A stretch of DNA of 64,000 bases from RHLJ01 sp040222455. Its GTDB lineage: Bacteria > Bacteroidota > Rhodothermia > Balneolales > Balneolaceae. Positions 35,619 through 45,295 of this stretch are shown piece after piece; position 1 is the stretch's first letter, and every line of letters starts with the position of its first letter. Location of the stretch: assembly GCA_040222455.1 (NCBI GenBank), contig JAVKDD010000020.1, forward strand, positions 372,001-436,000, given 5' to 3'. Made by a program: the position numbers and the translations under genes. Below the pieces are notes generated by a model, which had not been told where the DNA came from, ran no database searches, and worked only from the letters and a program-made list of their open reading frames with translations.

Positions 35619-38288
35619 ATGAGCGCTCGCAAGCAAACGCCATTAATGAGGCAGTACACAGAGATTAAAGAGCAGCATCCCGGAACGATATTATTGTTTC
35701 GAGTAGGGGACTTTTACGAGACTTTTATGGAAGATGCGGTTCTTGTGAGTAAAGAACTTGGAATCACATTAACTAAGAGAAATAATGGAGGTGATCAAAC
35801 ACCACTTGCAGGTTTTCCCTTTCATGCTTTGGATAGTTACCTTCCAAAACTGGTAAAGAAAGGATATAAAGTTGCTGTTTGTGATCAAACGGAAAGTCCT
35901 GAAGAAGCCAAAAAAGCTGGCAGAAAAATTGTTGAGCGCGAGGTTATGGAGATTACGACGCCTGGTGTTACCATGTCAGATAAGTTGCTGGAAACAAAGC
36001 GTAATAATTACATCATATCTATTTATTGGAGTAAGGATAGAATAGGCGTGGCTTTTTCTGATATTTCGACAGGTGAGTTTGGGTTGAGTGAGGTAGGAGA
36101 GCATGAACTGGATAGTTTATTAGCAGCAATTCAGCCTTCTGAAGTTCTAGTTCAATCTAAATTGAAGAATAAACTTGGCCAAGAATTTCTAAGGTTTAAC
36201 ATAAGCTATATAGAAGACTGGGTGTATGAAGGTGACTATGCTTATAAATTACTAACTGAGCATTTTAAAACTCACTCACTAAAAGGATTTGGGGTTGAAG
36301 AATTAAAAACGGCTCATTTTGCTGCAGGGTCACTTCTTCATTATATGAAAGAAACCCAAAAAGCTTATTTGCGGCATCTTAGAAGACTGTATGCTTACGA
36401 GAGTAACGAATTTATGTCTCTTGATCCTGCTACTAAAAGGAATCTAGAACTTACTGCAAGTTTACAAGAAGGCGGGGTTGATGGAACGCTAATCTCCATT
36501 ATGGACAAAACGTCTACAGCAATGGGAGGTCGATTGCTTCGCCGTTGGATAATGCGTCCACTTAAAAAGTTGAAACCAATTCAACAAAGATTAGACGCTG
36601 TTGAAGAGTTGTACAAATCACATGATGTTAGAAATACACTTCGGGAAGAATTAGAACAGGTCGGTGATTTAGAGCGACTTATTTCACGGATTTGTATGGG
36701 AAGAACCAACGCTAGGGATGTCGTTCAAATTCAACTTTCATTAACTCAAATTCCCAGAATAAAAGCACAATTTGCTGCCGTTGATAATCCTCTGCTTCAG
36801 GATATCAATAAACGAATGAAATTATTAATTGAAGTTCAGGAAAGAATAAAAGAAGTATTGAATGACGACCCACCTGCAAGTATCAGAGATGGAAACATGA
36901 TTCGTACTGGGTTCAATTCAGAACTTGACGAGCTACGTGATATTGCTAAGAATGGTAAAACCTATATTGCTAAGATTAAAGATCAACTTTCTGCAGAAAC
37001 AGGAATCTCATCTTTGAAAATTGGGTATAACAAAGTATTTGGATATTACATTGAAGTAACTAATGCTCATAAAAACAAAGTCCCCGAAACGTTTATTCGA
37101 AAACAGACTTTAGTTAATGCCGAACGTTACATCACCCCGGAATTAAAAGAGATTGAGGAGAAAATCCTCTCATCAGAAGAACGGAGTAAAACGCTTGAGT
37201 TCGAGCTTTTTGAGGAAGTTCGATTATTTGTAGCTGAATTTGCGGATGATATTCAACAGATTGCATTTGCCATTGCACAACTTGATTGCCTGCAAGGATT
37301 CGCTGAAATTGCATTCCGAAATAATTACGCGAAACCAGAGGTTCGAGAGTCAGAAGAAATATCTATTAAAAAAGGAAGGCACCCTGTTGTAGAGCGATCG
37401 TTGCCTTTGGGCGAACCTTTTATACCCAATGATATCGAGCTTAATAATTCTGATCAACAAATAATGATTATCACTGGTCCAAACATGGCTGGTAAGAGTA
37501 TCATTTTACGACAAACGGGTTTGATTGTGTTACTTGCACAAGTTGGAAGTTTTGTGCCGGCTGAGTCAGCTAGTATTGGAATGGTGGATAAGATATTTAC
37601 CAGAGTTGGTGCATCAGATAATTTAGCTGCTGGAGAATCTACTTTTTTAGTAGAAATGAACGAGGCTGCTAATATTTTGAATAATGCTACTCCACGATCA
37701 CTAATATTACTTGATGAAGTCGGCCGTGGAACTAGTACTTTTGACGGTTTAAGTATTGCTTGGTCGTTGGCTGAATATTTACATAATCATGGCGCAGTAG
37801 CTGCAAAAACATTATTTGCTACCCATTATCATGAGTTGAATGAGCTAGAGCAAATGTATGATAGAATCAAAAACTTTAATGTTCAGGTAAAAGAGCATAA
37901 TGGAAAAGTGATTTTTCTACGAAAATTGATTCGTGGTGGAGCAGATCATAGTTATGGAATTCAGGTAGCGAATATGGCTGGACTTCCAGATATCGTAATA
38001 AATAGAGCGAAGGAAATTCTTATCAATCTAGAACGCCATAGCCTCGATATCACTAACAAAAATGGAAGTATTGAAGGAAAAGCATCAACCAGCAAAGCCG
38101 CAGCTAAAAATTTATCTCAAAAGATTGAGAAGCAGGAAGAGATAGAACAAATGAGTTTATTTAATACTCATATTGATCCCCGAGTAGAGACGTTGATGAA
38201 CAAAATTGAGGCCATTGATCCAAACAGAATGACACCAATTGAAGCACTGATGTTGGTGAGTGAGTTGAAAAGGATGTTGGGGAAATGA
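35619..38288 (+). CDS. mutS: DNA mismatch repair protein MutS
   Basis: Recognises mismatches and, with MutL, starts repair. The 889-aa protein has the mismatch-contact Phe-x-Glu in GDFYETF (about residue 29), connector and lever domains, Walker A TGPNMAGKS (about 620), signature region GESTFLVEMNEAANIL, Walker B LILLDEVGRGTSTFDG, and a C-terminal tail EQMSLF-like followed by a dimerisation helix. Full length. The stop overlaps the ATG of a small membrane protein by four bases. Confidence 0.98.
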   Translation: MSARKQTPLMRQYTEIKEQHPGTILLFRVGDFYETFMEDAVLVSKELGITLTKRNNGGDQTPLAGFPFHALDSYLPKLVKKGYKVAVCDQTESPEEAKKAGRKIVEREVMEITTPGVTMSDKLLETKRNNYIISIYWSKDRIGVAFSDISTGEFGLSEVGEHELDSLLAAIQPSEVLVQSKLKNKLGQEFLRFNISYIEDWVYEGDYAYKLLTEHFKTHSLKGFGVEELKTAHFAAGSLLHYMKETQKAYLRHLRRLYAYESNEFMSLDPATKRNLELTASLQEGGVDGTLISIMDKTSTAMGGRLLRRWIMRPLKKLKPIQQRLDAVEELYKSHDVRNTLREELEQVGDLERLISRICMGRTNARDVVQIQLSLTQIPRIKAQFAAVDNPLLQDINKRMKLLIEVQERIKEVLNDDPPASIRDGNMIRTGFNSELDELRDIAKNGKTYIAKIKDQLSAETGISSLKIGYNKVFGYYIEVTNAHKNKVPETFIRKQTLVNAERYITPELKEIEEKILSSEERSKTLEFELFEEVRLFVAEFADDIQQIAFAIAQLDCLQGFAEIAFRNNYAKPEVRESEEISIKKGRHPVVERSLPLGEPFIPNDIELNNSDQQIMIITGPNMAGKSIILRQTGLIVLLAQVGSFVPAESASIGMVDKIFTRVGASDNLAAGESTFLVEMNEAANILNNATPRSLILLDEVGRGTSTFDGLSIAWSLAEYLHNHGAVAAKTLFATHYHELNELEQMYDRIKNFNVQVKEHNGKVIFLRKLIRGGADHSYGIQVANMAGLPDIVINRAKEILINLERHSLDITNKNGSIEGKASTSKAAAKNLSQKIEKQEEIEQMSLFNTHIDPRVETLMNKIEAIDPNRMTPIEALMLVSELKRMLGK

Positions 38289-38563
38289 TCATGTATAATC
38301 CTTTTGATGCGACACAGTATTTATGTTTATCCGGAATGATAATTACCTTTGTCTCTTCTGTATCACTTATGGTTCAATTATCACGGGCTGCTGGTAATCC
38401 TAAGTTTGACTTAAAAAGATACAGAAATGTACTGGAGGAAGCATTTTCAAAGGAGAAGGCCAAACTTTATAAACGTAGTTATTTTGGTTCTTGGATTGGG
38501 TTAATAGTTTTTCTATTTGGTTTAATAGCTTGGTTTGTTGAAAGAGCAATTCGATTAGGTTGA
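38285..38563 (+). CDS. Small two-span membrane protein of unknown function
   Basis: 92 aa with hydrophobic helices at about 13-33 and 68-88 around a basic middle part (KFDLKRYRNVLEEAFSKEKAKLYKR). No family recognised. ATGA overlap with mutS at its start and TTGA overlap with the GntR gene at its end place it between them in one transcript. Confidence 0.65.
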   Translation: MIMYNPFDATQYLCLSGMIITFVSSVSLMVQLSRAAGNPKFDLKRYRNVLEEAFSKEKAKLYKRSYFGSWIGLIVFLFGLIAWFVERAIRLG

Positions 38564-39453
38564 AAACCTCCGCTAAACATATCGCCAATAGAATTCGGTT
38601 GATGATTTCGACTAAACAATTTCAGGTTGGGGAGGTATTGCCCTCCACTCGGGAATTAGGCCAACAGCTGGAAGCAAGTTTTCATACTGTGCGGAAAGCC
38701 TATCATATATTAGCTGATGAAGGATTAATTACTGGAGAAAAAGGACGCGGATTCGTGGTAAATCGGCAGACTTCTTTAATGGACAAGGAGGCTAGACTCG
38801 AAATTGGTGGAGGGAAAGTTCAAGCGTTGATAGAAGAATTGGTTGGTCATGGTTTAGATGATGCAGAAATTGAGTTTCTATTTCAAGAGCAGTTGGATTA
38901 CATGGAATGGCCAAATCGAATTCAAACCTGTGCAAGTGTTGGGGAAAATCTGGAGTTAGGTGGAATGCTCGCAAGTGCTATAAAAAAGCAAATTGGAGTA
39001 AAAAGTAAAGTCATAGATATCAATCAATATGAAAGTGCGGCAACTTATGATGCATTATTTGTCCCGATTCGATTTGTCCATAAATTTCGATCGTTAAGCG
39101 AATCGATTATGATAATCCCAATTATCTATAATTATGATCCTGAGGTTCTACTCTCGGTAGTTGATCAATTTGGGATACAAACTATTGGACTTGTAACCTC
39201 CGATGAAGAAAGTATTCCTAAAATTATTGCCGAGTTAAAGAATTCAATTCCATTCGAAGGTTCATTTGTCGCAGGAAGTATTTATGGAAAATCACTTCCT
39301 TTATTTGTGCGGGATACGGATTTAATCATTTATACCCCGGATGCTGCCAAATTAGTAGAACAAAAAGTGCCATCAAAAAGTAGAATCAAATTAGAGTATA
39401 AACTCTCCGATCGTAGTGCTGAAATGATTCGTTCGGAACTGTGGGATCAATAG
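38560..39453 (+). CDS. GntR-type transcriptional regulator with unfamiliar C-terminal domain
   Basis: 297 aa. Residues 1-70 are a winged helix of the GntR type (PSTRELGQQLEASFHTVRKAYHILADEGLI, then the GRGFVV wing). The remaining 225 residues match none of the FadR, HutC, MocR or YtrA effector domains I know; they read like alternating alpha/beta with DALFVPIRFVH and GLVTSDEES, perhaps a periplasmic-binding-like fold. TTG at 38560 is the start; later ATGs would cut helix 1. Target not known. Confidence 0.8.
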   Translation: MKTSAKHIANRIRLMISTKQFQVGEVLPSTRELGQQLEASFHTVRKAYHILADEGLITGEKGRGFVVNRQTSLMDKEARLEIGGGKVQALIEELVGHGLDDAEIEFLFQEQLDYMEWPNRIQTCASVGENLELGGMLASAIKKQIGVKSKVIDINQYESAATYDALFVPIRFVHKFRSLSESIMIIPIIYNYDPEVLLSVVDQFGIQTIGLVTSDEESIPKIIAELKNSIPFEGSFVAGSIYGKSLPLFVRDTDLIIYTPDAAKLVEQKVPSKSRIKLEYKLSDRSAEMIRSELWDQ

Positions 39454-39516
39454 AAATTATAAATGTGGAATGTTCAATTTTAAAAACACTGAACATTTAA
39501 AACTTAATAGTAAACA

Positions 39517-41439
39517 TTGCAGATAAAAGAAACGATTCAGAAAGCCATTTCGGCAATTGAGAAAGAAATTGAAGCCGTACGGGAGACTCCATCCAACGAT
39601 GTTTTAATGAATGGGATTAAAGAGAAAAAAAAAGGTCATCATATTTATGTATTTGAGACAACGAATCAAGGACTCCGTTTTGCCGAAGAGATAAAAGCTA
39701 AAATCGGATTAGATAAGGAGCAAAAAGTAGAGGAGATTGATTTTAAAGATGGAAAAGTATGGTTGGAATTTGATCAGGATGAAGGACCCAAAATTGAAGA
39801 AGTTTATTTAGAATGGGAAAACGATTTCGTACTTCGTAAAATCGAAGAGCATCTTCGTACTCTAGAAGAAAAATGGGAGCAGGTTCCTCAATTAGAAGCT
39901 TTACTAAACCCAGCATTAAACTATAAAGAAAGAGAATTTGTCAGCCCTCCAAAATTTGATACGCTTAGGAATAATTCTCAAATAGAAGTTATTGAAAAGG
40001 CACTTATCAATAATATTTTATATGTATGGGGACCACCCGGCACTGGCAAAACAGCAACCCTAGGTTTTGTTATTGCAAACTTAATTACCAAAGGAAAGCG
40101 GGTGTTATTTGTATCAAATACTAATCGTGCGGTAGATGTAGGCTTATTAAGTGTGATGGATGCACTGTATGAAATTCATCCAGATTTTGATTTGCAACAC
40201 ACCACGAGGTTTGGCGAGGCGTGGCTTGAAGATGATCGCCTCGAAGATGTATTATTTGAAAACCAGGTCATTAAAAAGCTTGAAAACAAAAAAACAGAAG
40301 CCATAGAACTCCAAACTATGATGGATCAATACCTTGCACTTCAAGATCAGGTTGATGAAATGATGGTAAATGATAAAGAAGTCCCACAAGCTTTAGATTT
40401 GCAGTGCCAATTGATTGGGGATAAGATTGACAGATTAGGCGGTCGAGAAGAAGTTGAGGATAAAATAGAGAAACTCTTAAACTTGAACGAACGCTATGAG
40501 TTAAAGAAAAAACAACTAGTAGCAACTACCATGGCTAAAGTGTGTACCTCAGAGTTATTTTATAATTTGAGTTACGATGCCGTTGTTGTTGATGAAGCTT
40601 CAATGGCTGGACTTCCTTACCTAATGTTGATGTCGGCTAAAAGCAAAGAACACTTAGTAGTAGCTGGCGATCCAATGCAACTTCCCCCAATTTCAATTAC
40701 TAAGAATTTTGAAGCTCAACAGTTTTTAGAACAAGATGTATTTACTTACGTTTCTGGTGCTGATTCTACTGAAAAATTATTTCAGTGGCACGATGATCAT
40801 CCCGAGTTCACTTGTTTTTTTGATACTCAGTATCGGCTCAAATCTGATTTAGCTAGTGTAATCAGTTCCGTTTTTTATGACGGCAGATTAAAATCTGGAA
40901 ATATTAAAAAGAAAGTACTAGAGTCATCAAGTTCTGTGGCTTTGATTGATTCTTCGAAATATGGCCCTTCCATTGAGCAAGAAAAAACGGAACGAGGATT
41001 TAAACCTATCAATTCGGTTCATAATAAGTTGATTGAGGAAAGTGTTCGTAAATTGAAGAAGAAACACAGAGCTGAAGAGATTGGAGTTATCGTGCCGTTC
41101 AGGAGTTGTGTGTATCAAGTGCGAAATCACCTAAGAGAAAAAGGATATAGAGGAATTGAAGTAGGCACGATTCATACCTTTCAAGGGAGAGAGAAAGAAG
41201 TTATAATATTTGACACGGTAATGAGTGGGGAACTTCAGTTTGGTCAACTTCGACATTATTCCGTTCGCCCTTTTGACGAAACCAAAAACGGAATGAGTGT
41301 TCCTCGATTACTAAATGTTGCTTTTTCAAGAAGTAAAGAACTCTTAGTAGTTATTGCAGATATGAATCATGTAAACCAAGTGTATGGGAAGAAATTCTTA
41401 GGAAAGTTACTTGGATCGGTAAAAGAGATTTCTTTGTAA
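39517..41439 (+). CDS. Superfamily 1 helicase, Upf1/AAA_11-12 type
   Basis: 640 aa. An N-terminal region (1-150) leads into Walker A VWGPPGTGKTATLG (about 172-185), motif II VVVDEASMAGLPYL, motif III VAGDPMQLPPIS, then the second RecA-like domain with FFDTQYR, GVIVPFRSCVYQVR, TIHTFQGREKEV (motif V) and NVAFSRSKELLVV (motif VI). This is the Upf1/IGHMBP2-like SF1B group acting on RNA or DNA; the bacterial members are mostly unassigned. TTG at 39517 is the only in-frame start after a stop. Lies just downstream of the GntR gene. Confidence 0.9.
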   Translation: MQIKETIQKAISAIEKEIEAVRETPSNDVLMNGIKEKKKGHHIYVFETTNQGLRFAEEIKAKIGLDKEQKVEEIDFKDGKVWLEFDQDEGPKIEEVYLEWENDFVLRKIEEHLRTLEEKWEQVPQLEALLNPALNYKEREFVSPPKFDTLRNNSQIEVIEKALINNILYVWGPPGTGKTATLGFVIANLITKGKRVLFVSNTNRAVDVGLLSVMDALYEIHPDFDLQHTTRFGEAWLEDDRLEDVLFENQVIKKLENKKTEAIELQTMMDQYLALQDQVDEMMVNDKEVPQALDLQCQLIGDKIDRLGGREEVEDKIEKLLNLNERYELKKKQLVATTMAKVCTSELFYNLSYDAVVVDEASMAGLPYLMLMSAKSKEHLVVAGDPMQLPPISITKNFEAQQFLEQDVFTYVSGADSTEKLFQWHDDHPEFTCFFDTQYRLKSDLASVISSVFYDGRLKSGNIKKKVLESSSSVALIDSSKYGPSIEQEKTERGFKPINSVHNKLIEESVRKLKKKHRAEEIGVIVPFRSCVYQVRNHLREKGYRGIEVGTIHTFQGREKEVIIFDTVMSGELQFGQLRHYSVRPFDETKNGMSVPRLLNVAFSRSKELLVVIADMNHVNQVYGKKFLGKLLGSVKEISL

Positions 41440-41447
41440 TTTGATAA

Positions 41448-41483
41448 TAAAAAAACCTCTCAGAATTTAATCTAAGAGGCTCA
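41448..41483 (-). repeat. Distal copy of the tRNA-Gly terminator repeat (possible attR)
   Basis: A 36-base sequence with the core CTCAGAATTTAATCTAAGAG; it agrees at all but about two positions with 46113-46148. On the minus strand it forms CCTCT/AGAGG with a T tract, so it also works as a terminator, about 100 bases past the end of the minus-strand beta-propeller gene and 10 bases past the helicase stop. Confidence 0.8.
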
Positions 41484-41597
41484 CCAACACTGCTGTCATA
41501 AATCTGAATATTGATGGCAATTATAATTAGGTCAGGAAACAAATACTATCTTCAGTTCGTTAACAAGAGTAAACTCCAAAAAAGAAATAATGCACGT

Positions 41598-42740
41598 TTA
41601 CTCATCATAGCTTTTAAAACCTTCCAGATGCTTTGCTGCTTCCTCTAAATCCATGATTAGAAACCCAAAACCCTCTCCTGGTTCAGTATTATCTTTTCCT
41701 ATCTGTAACATCATGTATTTACCATCATCTGATATTACTCCCTGATTGGCCTTGTATCCCTTATAATCAGTAAAATATGTTAACCTTTGCATTTCACCGG
41801 ACCCATCTAATTTCAATTTATAAAGATCAATTAGTGGCCAAGCTTTTTCCTCAGAGTTTGCATGCTCGACCAAAGTGTGTAAACCGTCAGGAAATATTCC
41901 CTCAGCTTCGTCATAGCAGCAGGGAGAGTTAGTGATGGTTTTATATTCTCCCGTTTCGGTATCTATTATATACACATCCGTATTATTACCCTCATCAATA
42001 GTATAAGCGGTAAAAGTTACTTTTATATCTTCTGGTGGAACCAAACTTTGTGTTTCAAGACTTGAATCACCCAACTTGAATGGTAACTGCTTTGAATCAA
42101 ATATTTCTCTTCTATTATCTAATCTTGGCACCCCGTTCTCATATACAATTTCAGACAAATACAGCTTTGCCCTGTTTTTTCCCAACTCAGGATTTTGGCG
42201 ATCCCGTATTGTCCATGCGATTCTCATCTTATCTCTAGAAACAGCAGGACCTTCCGCACACATAGTATTTAATGGTACCGGGGAATTTTCACCACTTTTA
42301 TCCAACACATACAACCATGTTAAGTTACGTGCTCTATATCTGTCTACTTCATTAGTGGGATCCCACGGTTCATTGGGCCCGGCTAGAAGTATATCCCCAT
42401 TAGCCAGATACATAGCCCTTGTAAAACCATAATGATTAAAATGCCTTGTTTTTGGTCGTATAATTCCTGTTTCCAGCTCTAACTCAAGAACTTCGCCCAT
42501 GGGTTTATCCAAAAAGAGAATGAATTTACCATCATGTGACCATTCAGGGCGTTCTCCAAATCCGCTTATCAATTTTATATAGGGGGGTAAATCATCAGCT
42601 GGACTGCCAGTTAATAAACCAGGTTCTCTTTCTACATTTGCTTGTCCAAAAACACACCCTGACTGCAAGAAAAGTGACACTAATATTATTGGCAATAGTT
42701 GAACAGTTTTTTTTATCGTTTTCATAGTTATTTGTTTCAT
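41598..42740 (-). CDS. Secreted beta-propeller lipoprotein (TolB/PD40-like)
   Basis: 380 aa with a lipoprotein-type signal (LPIILVSLFLQSGCVFGQ; Cys near 29). The rest is made of TolB/WD40-like PD40 strands: RPEWSHDGKFILFLDKP, GPAVSRDKMRIAWTIRD, TDVYIIDTETGEYKTIT, GVISDDGKYMMLQI. Such propellers bind proteins or glycans at the outer membrane. Possible alternative start at the second Met (codon 6). It shares the minus strand with the glycoside-hydrolase-like gene 38 bases upstream and probably its transcript. No enzymatic motif. Confidence 0.75.
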   Translation of the reverse strand: MKQITMKTIKKTVQLLPIILVSLFLQSGCVFGQANVEREPGLLTGSPADDLPPYIKLISGFGERPEWSHDGKFILFLDKPMGEVLELELETGIIRPKTRHFNHYGFTRAMYLANGDILLAGPNEPWDPTNEVDRYRARNLTWLYVLDKSGENSPVPLNTMCAEGPAVSRDKMRIAWTIRDRQNPELGKNRAKLYLSEIVYENGVPRLDNRREIFDSKQLPFKLGDSSLETQSLVPPEDIKVTFTAYTIDEGNNTDVYIIDTETGEYKTITNSPCCYDEAEGIFPDGLHTLVEHANSEEKAWPLIDLYKLKLDGSGEMQRLTYFTDYKGYKANQGVISDDGKYMMLQIGKDNTEPGEGFGFLIMDLEEAAKHLEGFKSYDE

Positions 42741-42777
42741 AAATGAGAATTTCAGTTCGCGAAATTTCGACAGTATT

Positions 42778-44640
42778 TCAAAGTTTAGATATCAATAAAA
42801 CCCAGTCTTGAACTCTACCAGCTGGTGGATTTCCCAAAGATTGTATTTTACCTCCGGAGATGGTTTCTACCGATCCTTGTTGCAACTCTCCCCCTTCAAA
42901 AGGATCGAACCAGCGAACCTTAAACTCACCGGTTGCGCGACTCAGATTAAAGGTGGTTTCCTCATAGTCAGGAATGTAAATCGTATATATAGAATCTAAT
43001 TTAGCGAAACTATAAACACTATCTTTATTCACTAAATTATAAACAGGTTCCATCTCCCAATATGGAAGATATTCTTCAAAAAACGACTTAGCATGATTTG
43101 TTATCTCCCATAACTGATCTCTGTGTCTCCAATTTTCGGAAGTTAAATCATTGTGTGGACTATTCGCCCCAAAATACCATTCAACTCCGGCGGCTCCTGA
43201 AAGCAAAGCTCCCCAAAGCACATATCGTGTCAAAGTTGGATGATTGATGTCGGCTGAATCCATCTTTGCCCCGGTATGCCACATACCAATCTCATCCATC
43301 ATGATCATCCACTCATGGCCGTTTTCTATAGATTCCTGTTTTAATCCCACCACTGTTTCAGCAACCGTATTTCGATCATAATGCTGTAATGATATACCGT
43401 CTAAGTGTGGAAAGCTTAGCAAACTGTCTAAGACTGGAGCCCTAAGATCATCGTTTGGAAGAGTATGAATAACTACAGGATGGTTGTAGGGATCATACTC
43501 CTTGAAGAAAGTAGCAGACGCTTTTCGTTGACGATCTGTTTGAGCACCGGTAGTTACCCAGGGTGCGAAGCCGTTTTCTTCACCAAGATTCCAGATCAAC
43601 GCAGGGTGATGGCCAAAACGTGCAATCAATTCATAAAAATACAAAGCCCGATAAGTTCCTACATTACCTCCGTCTAGCATTGTTTCATTCTCTGTCTCTT
43701 GAAGAACTACATGTAAGAGTATGCCTTTCGATTGCATATGCTGAAATAAAATTTCCCATTGATCCAATTTGCTAACATCAAAGCGGGTAAAATCTTCAGG
43801 TGTAGAGTACATCCACACGTCTTTACCATCCCCGTTTATATTCAAGGTAAGAAAGTAAACCGCATTCATTCCCTTTGATGCGAGGTAATTCACCGCTCCT
43901 ATGATTCCTTTTCCTTTTCCACTTTGCCAAGTAGGATCACCGTTTTTCCAGTCCTGAATATGCGGTTCGAAATGATGTATTTCATTGTTTGTCTTGGCTT
44001 CTCCATCCTTATTACTAGCTGCTAGTCGGTAAGTGCCATCAAATTCGTGATATGCTAGAAAATTTTCGGGACTATCAGCTCCAGCTTTTAAAAAATATTC
44101 ATTGGAATCTTTGAACCGAAGATACCCATTGGATACGGTCAAAGGTCCCTTGTCCCGGAAATCCTGGGTTAATTCTTCGGATGTTATCACTTCAAAAGTC
44201 CCTGAGCTTTTGGTAAGTGCAACAGATTCTGCAATATTAACGGTTTGGGTTACAGCAATACTTTCACCTTTAAATAATTTGGCATTATATGACCAATTAC
44301 CAGACTTATCGGGACGGAACCTAACCTGCCAAAGATTACCTGAATCCGCACTTGTTTCTGCTGCATTGCCATCTGCGGCATAAAACCCACGAATAAATTG
44401 TTTAGTTTCTTCATGTTCGAACTCTACCAACAAAAGGTAATTCAGGAAAGGGTTAAAAGTTGCAATTTCTGCAGTCATAGGACCTTCAAAAGATAGTGTT
44501 ATAGTATGTCCTTTTTGTACCTGTATTGTATTTAGTTGGTTAGACGTGCAACTCACCACAAAACATAACATCAGTGAGATAAATAAAAAAATATATAAAC
44601 GATTTATCATTTGAGGTGTATTCATTAGATTCATAGCCAT
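42778..44640 (-). CDS. DUF5060 glycoside-hydrolase-like lipoprotein
   Basis: About 620 aa from the ATG at 44640; the frame stays open to 44793 but that stretch runs into the divergent gene and lacks a signal. Lipoprotein signal YIFLFISLMLCFVVSC, an N-terminal DUF5060 Ig-like domain (residues about 35-130), a TIM-barrel catalytic region with likely acid Glu in IWNLGEENG and likely nucleophile Glu in MIMMDEIGMW, then a C-terminal beta domain (VRWFDPFEGGELQQGS) of the collagen-binding-like type. Presumed surface enzyme acting on a polysaccharide; substrate unknown. Confidence 0.82.
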   Translation of the reverse strand: MAMNLMNTPQMINRLYIFLFISLMLCFVVSCTSNQLNTIQVQKGHTITLSFEGPMTAEIATFNPFLNYLLLVEFEHEETKQFIRGFYAADGNAAETSADSGNLWQVRFRPDKSGNWSYNAKLFKGESIAVTQTVNIAESVALTKSSGTFEVITSEELTQDFRDKGPLTVSNGYLRFKDSNEYFLKAGADSPENFLAYHEFDGTYRLAASNKDGEAKTNNEIHHFEPHIQDWKNGDPTWQSGKGKGIIGAVNYLASKGMNAVYFLTLNINGDGKDVWMYSTPEDFTRFDVSKLDQWEILFQHMQSKGILLHVVLQETENETMLDGGNVGTYRALYFYELIARFGHHPALIWNLGEENGFAPWVTTGAQTDRQRKASATFFKEYDPYNHPVVIHTLPNDDLRAPVLDSLLSFPHLDGISLQHYDRNTVAETVVGLKQESIENGHEWMIMMDEIGMWHTGAKMDSADINHPTLTRYVLWGALLSGAAGVEWYFGANSPHNDLTSENWRHRDQLWEITNHAKSFFEEYLPYWEMEPVYNLVNKDSVYSFAKLDSIYTIYIPDYEETTFNLSRATGEFKVRWFDPFEGGELQQGSVETISGGKIQSLGNPPAGRVQDWVLLISKL

Positions 44641-44677
44641 ACTATTAACATATTTAGCCAAAACAAAAAAATTTAAT

Positions 44678-45274
44678 ATGAAAATATCTTTTCTGGTTTC
44701 AGCCATCTTATCTCTATTCATTGTTAATCCATTCTCATACACTTTTACAAAGTGTGAGGATGGCATATTCATGGAAAAAAATGGAATTATCAAAATAGAG
44801 GCTGAAGACGTATTTCTATCTGATGGTTGGGAACTTGAAAATAGAATAGCTGATTATTCTGGAGAAGGATATATCACTTGGGTTAAAAAAACCACTGTTG
44901 AAAAAAACAATCAAGGACTTCTCGAGTACCCTCTAATGATAAACAAAGCCGGAAAATACATTGTGAAACTTAGAAATTATCATGACTGTGAGGATTTTAC
45001 CGAGTGCAATGATGTTTTTGTAAAGATGAATGACGATGATTGGAAAAAAAACTTCAATCATTCACTTGCAGAATGGGACTGGAATTCAAGGCAGGATATC
45101 GATCATGTATTTTCAGATGCTTCTTACGAACTTAGTGAAGGTATCAATATTCTGTACTTGAGTGGGCGCTCAGAGAATTTTAGTATAGATAAAATTGCTG
45201 TCTACCATGAGTCCATTACAAAAGAGGAGTATCAAAATGCGGAAATATCAAAATGTGTTCAAAAAACAGACTAA
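44678..45274 (+). CDS. Secreted carbohydrate-binding-like protein
   Basis: 198 aa with a signal peptide (about 1-23) and one beta-sandwich domain starting IKIEAEDVFLSDGWE and ending SIDKIAVYHES, the pattern of CBM6-like or GH115 C-terminal modules. No catalytic motif. Several Cys (KCED, HDCEDFTECND) may form disulfides. Divergent from the glycoside-hydrolase-like gene by about 37 bases and 21 bases before the dioxygenase on the same strand. Confidence 0.75.
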   Translation: MKISFLVSAILSLFIVNPFSYTFTKCEDGIFMEKNGIIKIEAEDVFLSDGWELENRIADYSGEGYITWVKKTTVEKNNQGLLEYPLMINKAGKYIVKLRNYHDCEDFTECNDVFVKMNDDDWKKNFNHSLAEWDWNSRQDIDHVFSDASYELSEGINILYLSGRSENFSIDKIAVYHESITKEEYQNAEISKCVQKTD

Positions 45275-45295
45275 TGCAAAGGTGAGGAATATTAT

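Noticed and set aside
42076..42432. 118-aa plus-strand frame
   Set aside because: Antisense to the beta-propeller lipoprotein; no domain or start signal.
44641..44793. Upstream extension of the DUF5060 protein
   Set aside because: It would put 51 residues before the lipoprotein signal and overlap the start of the divergent gene; the ATG at 44640 is a better start.
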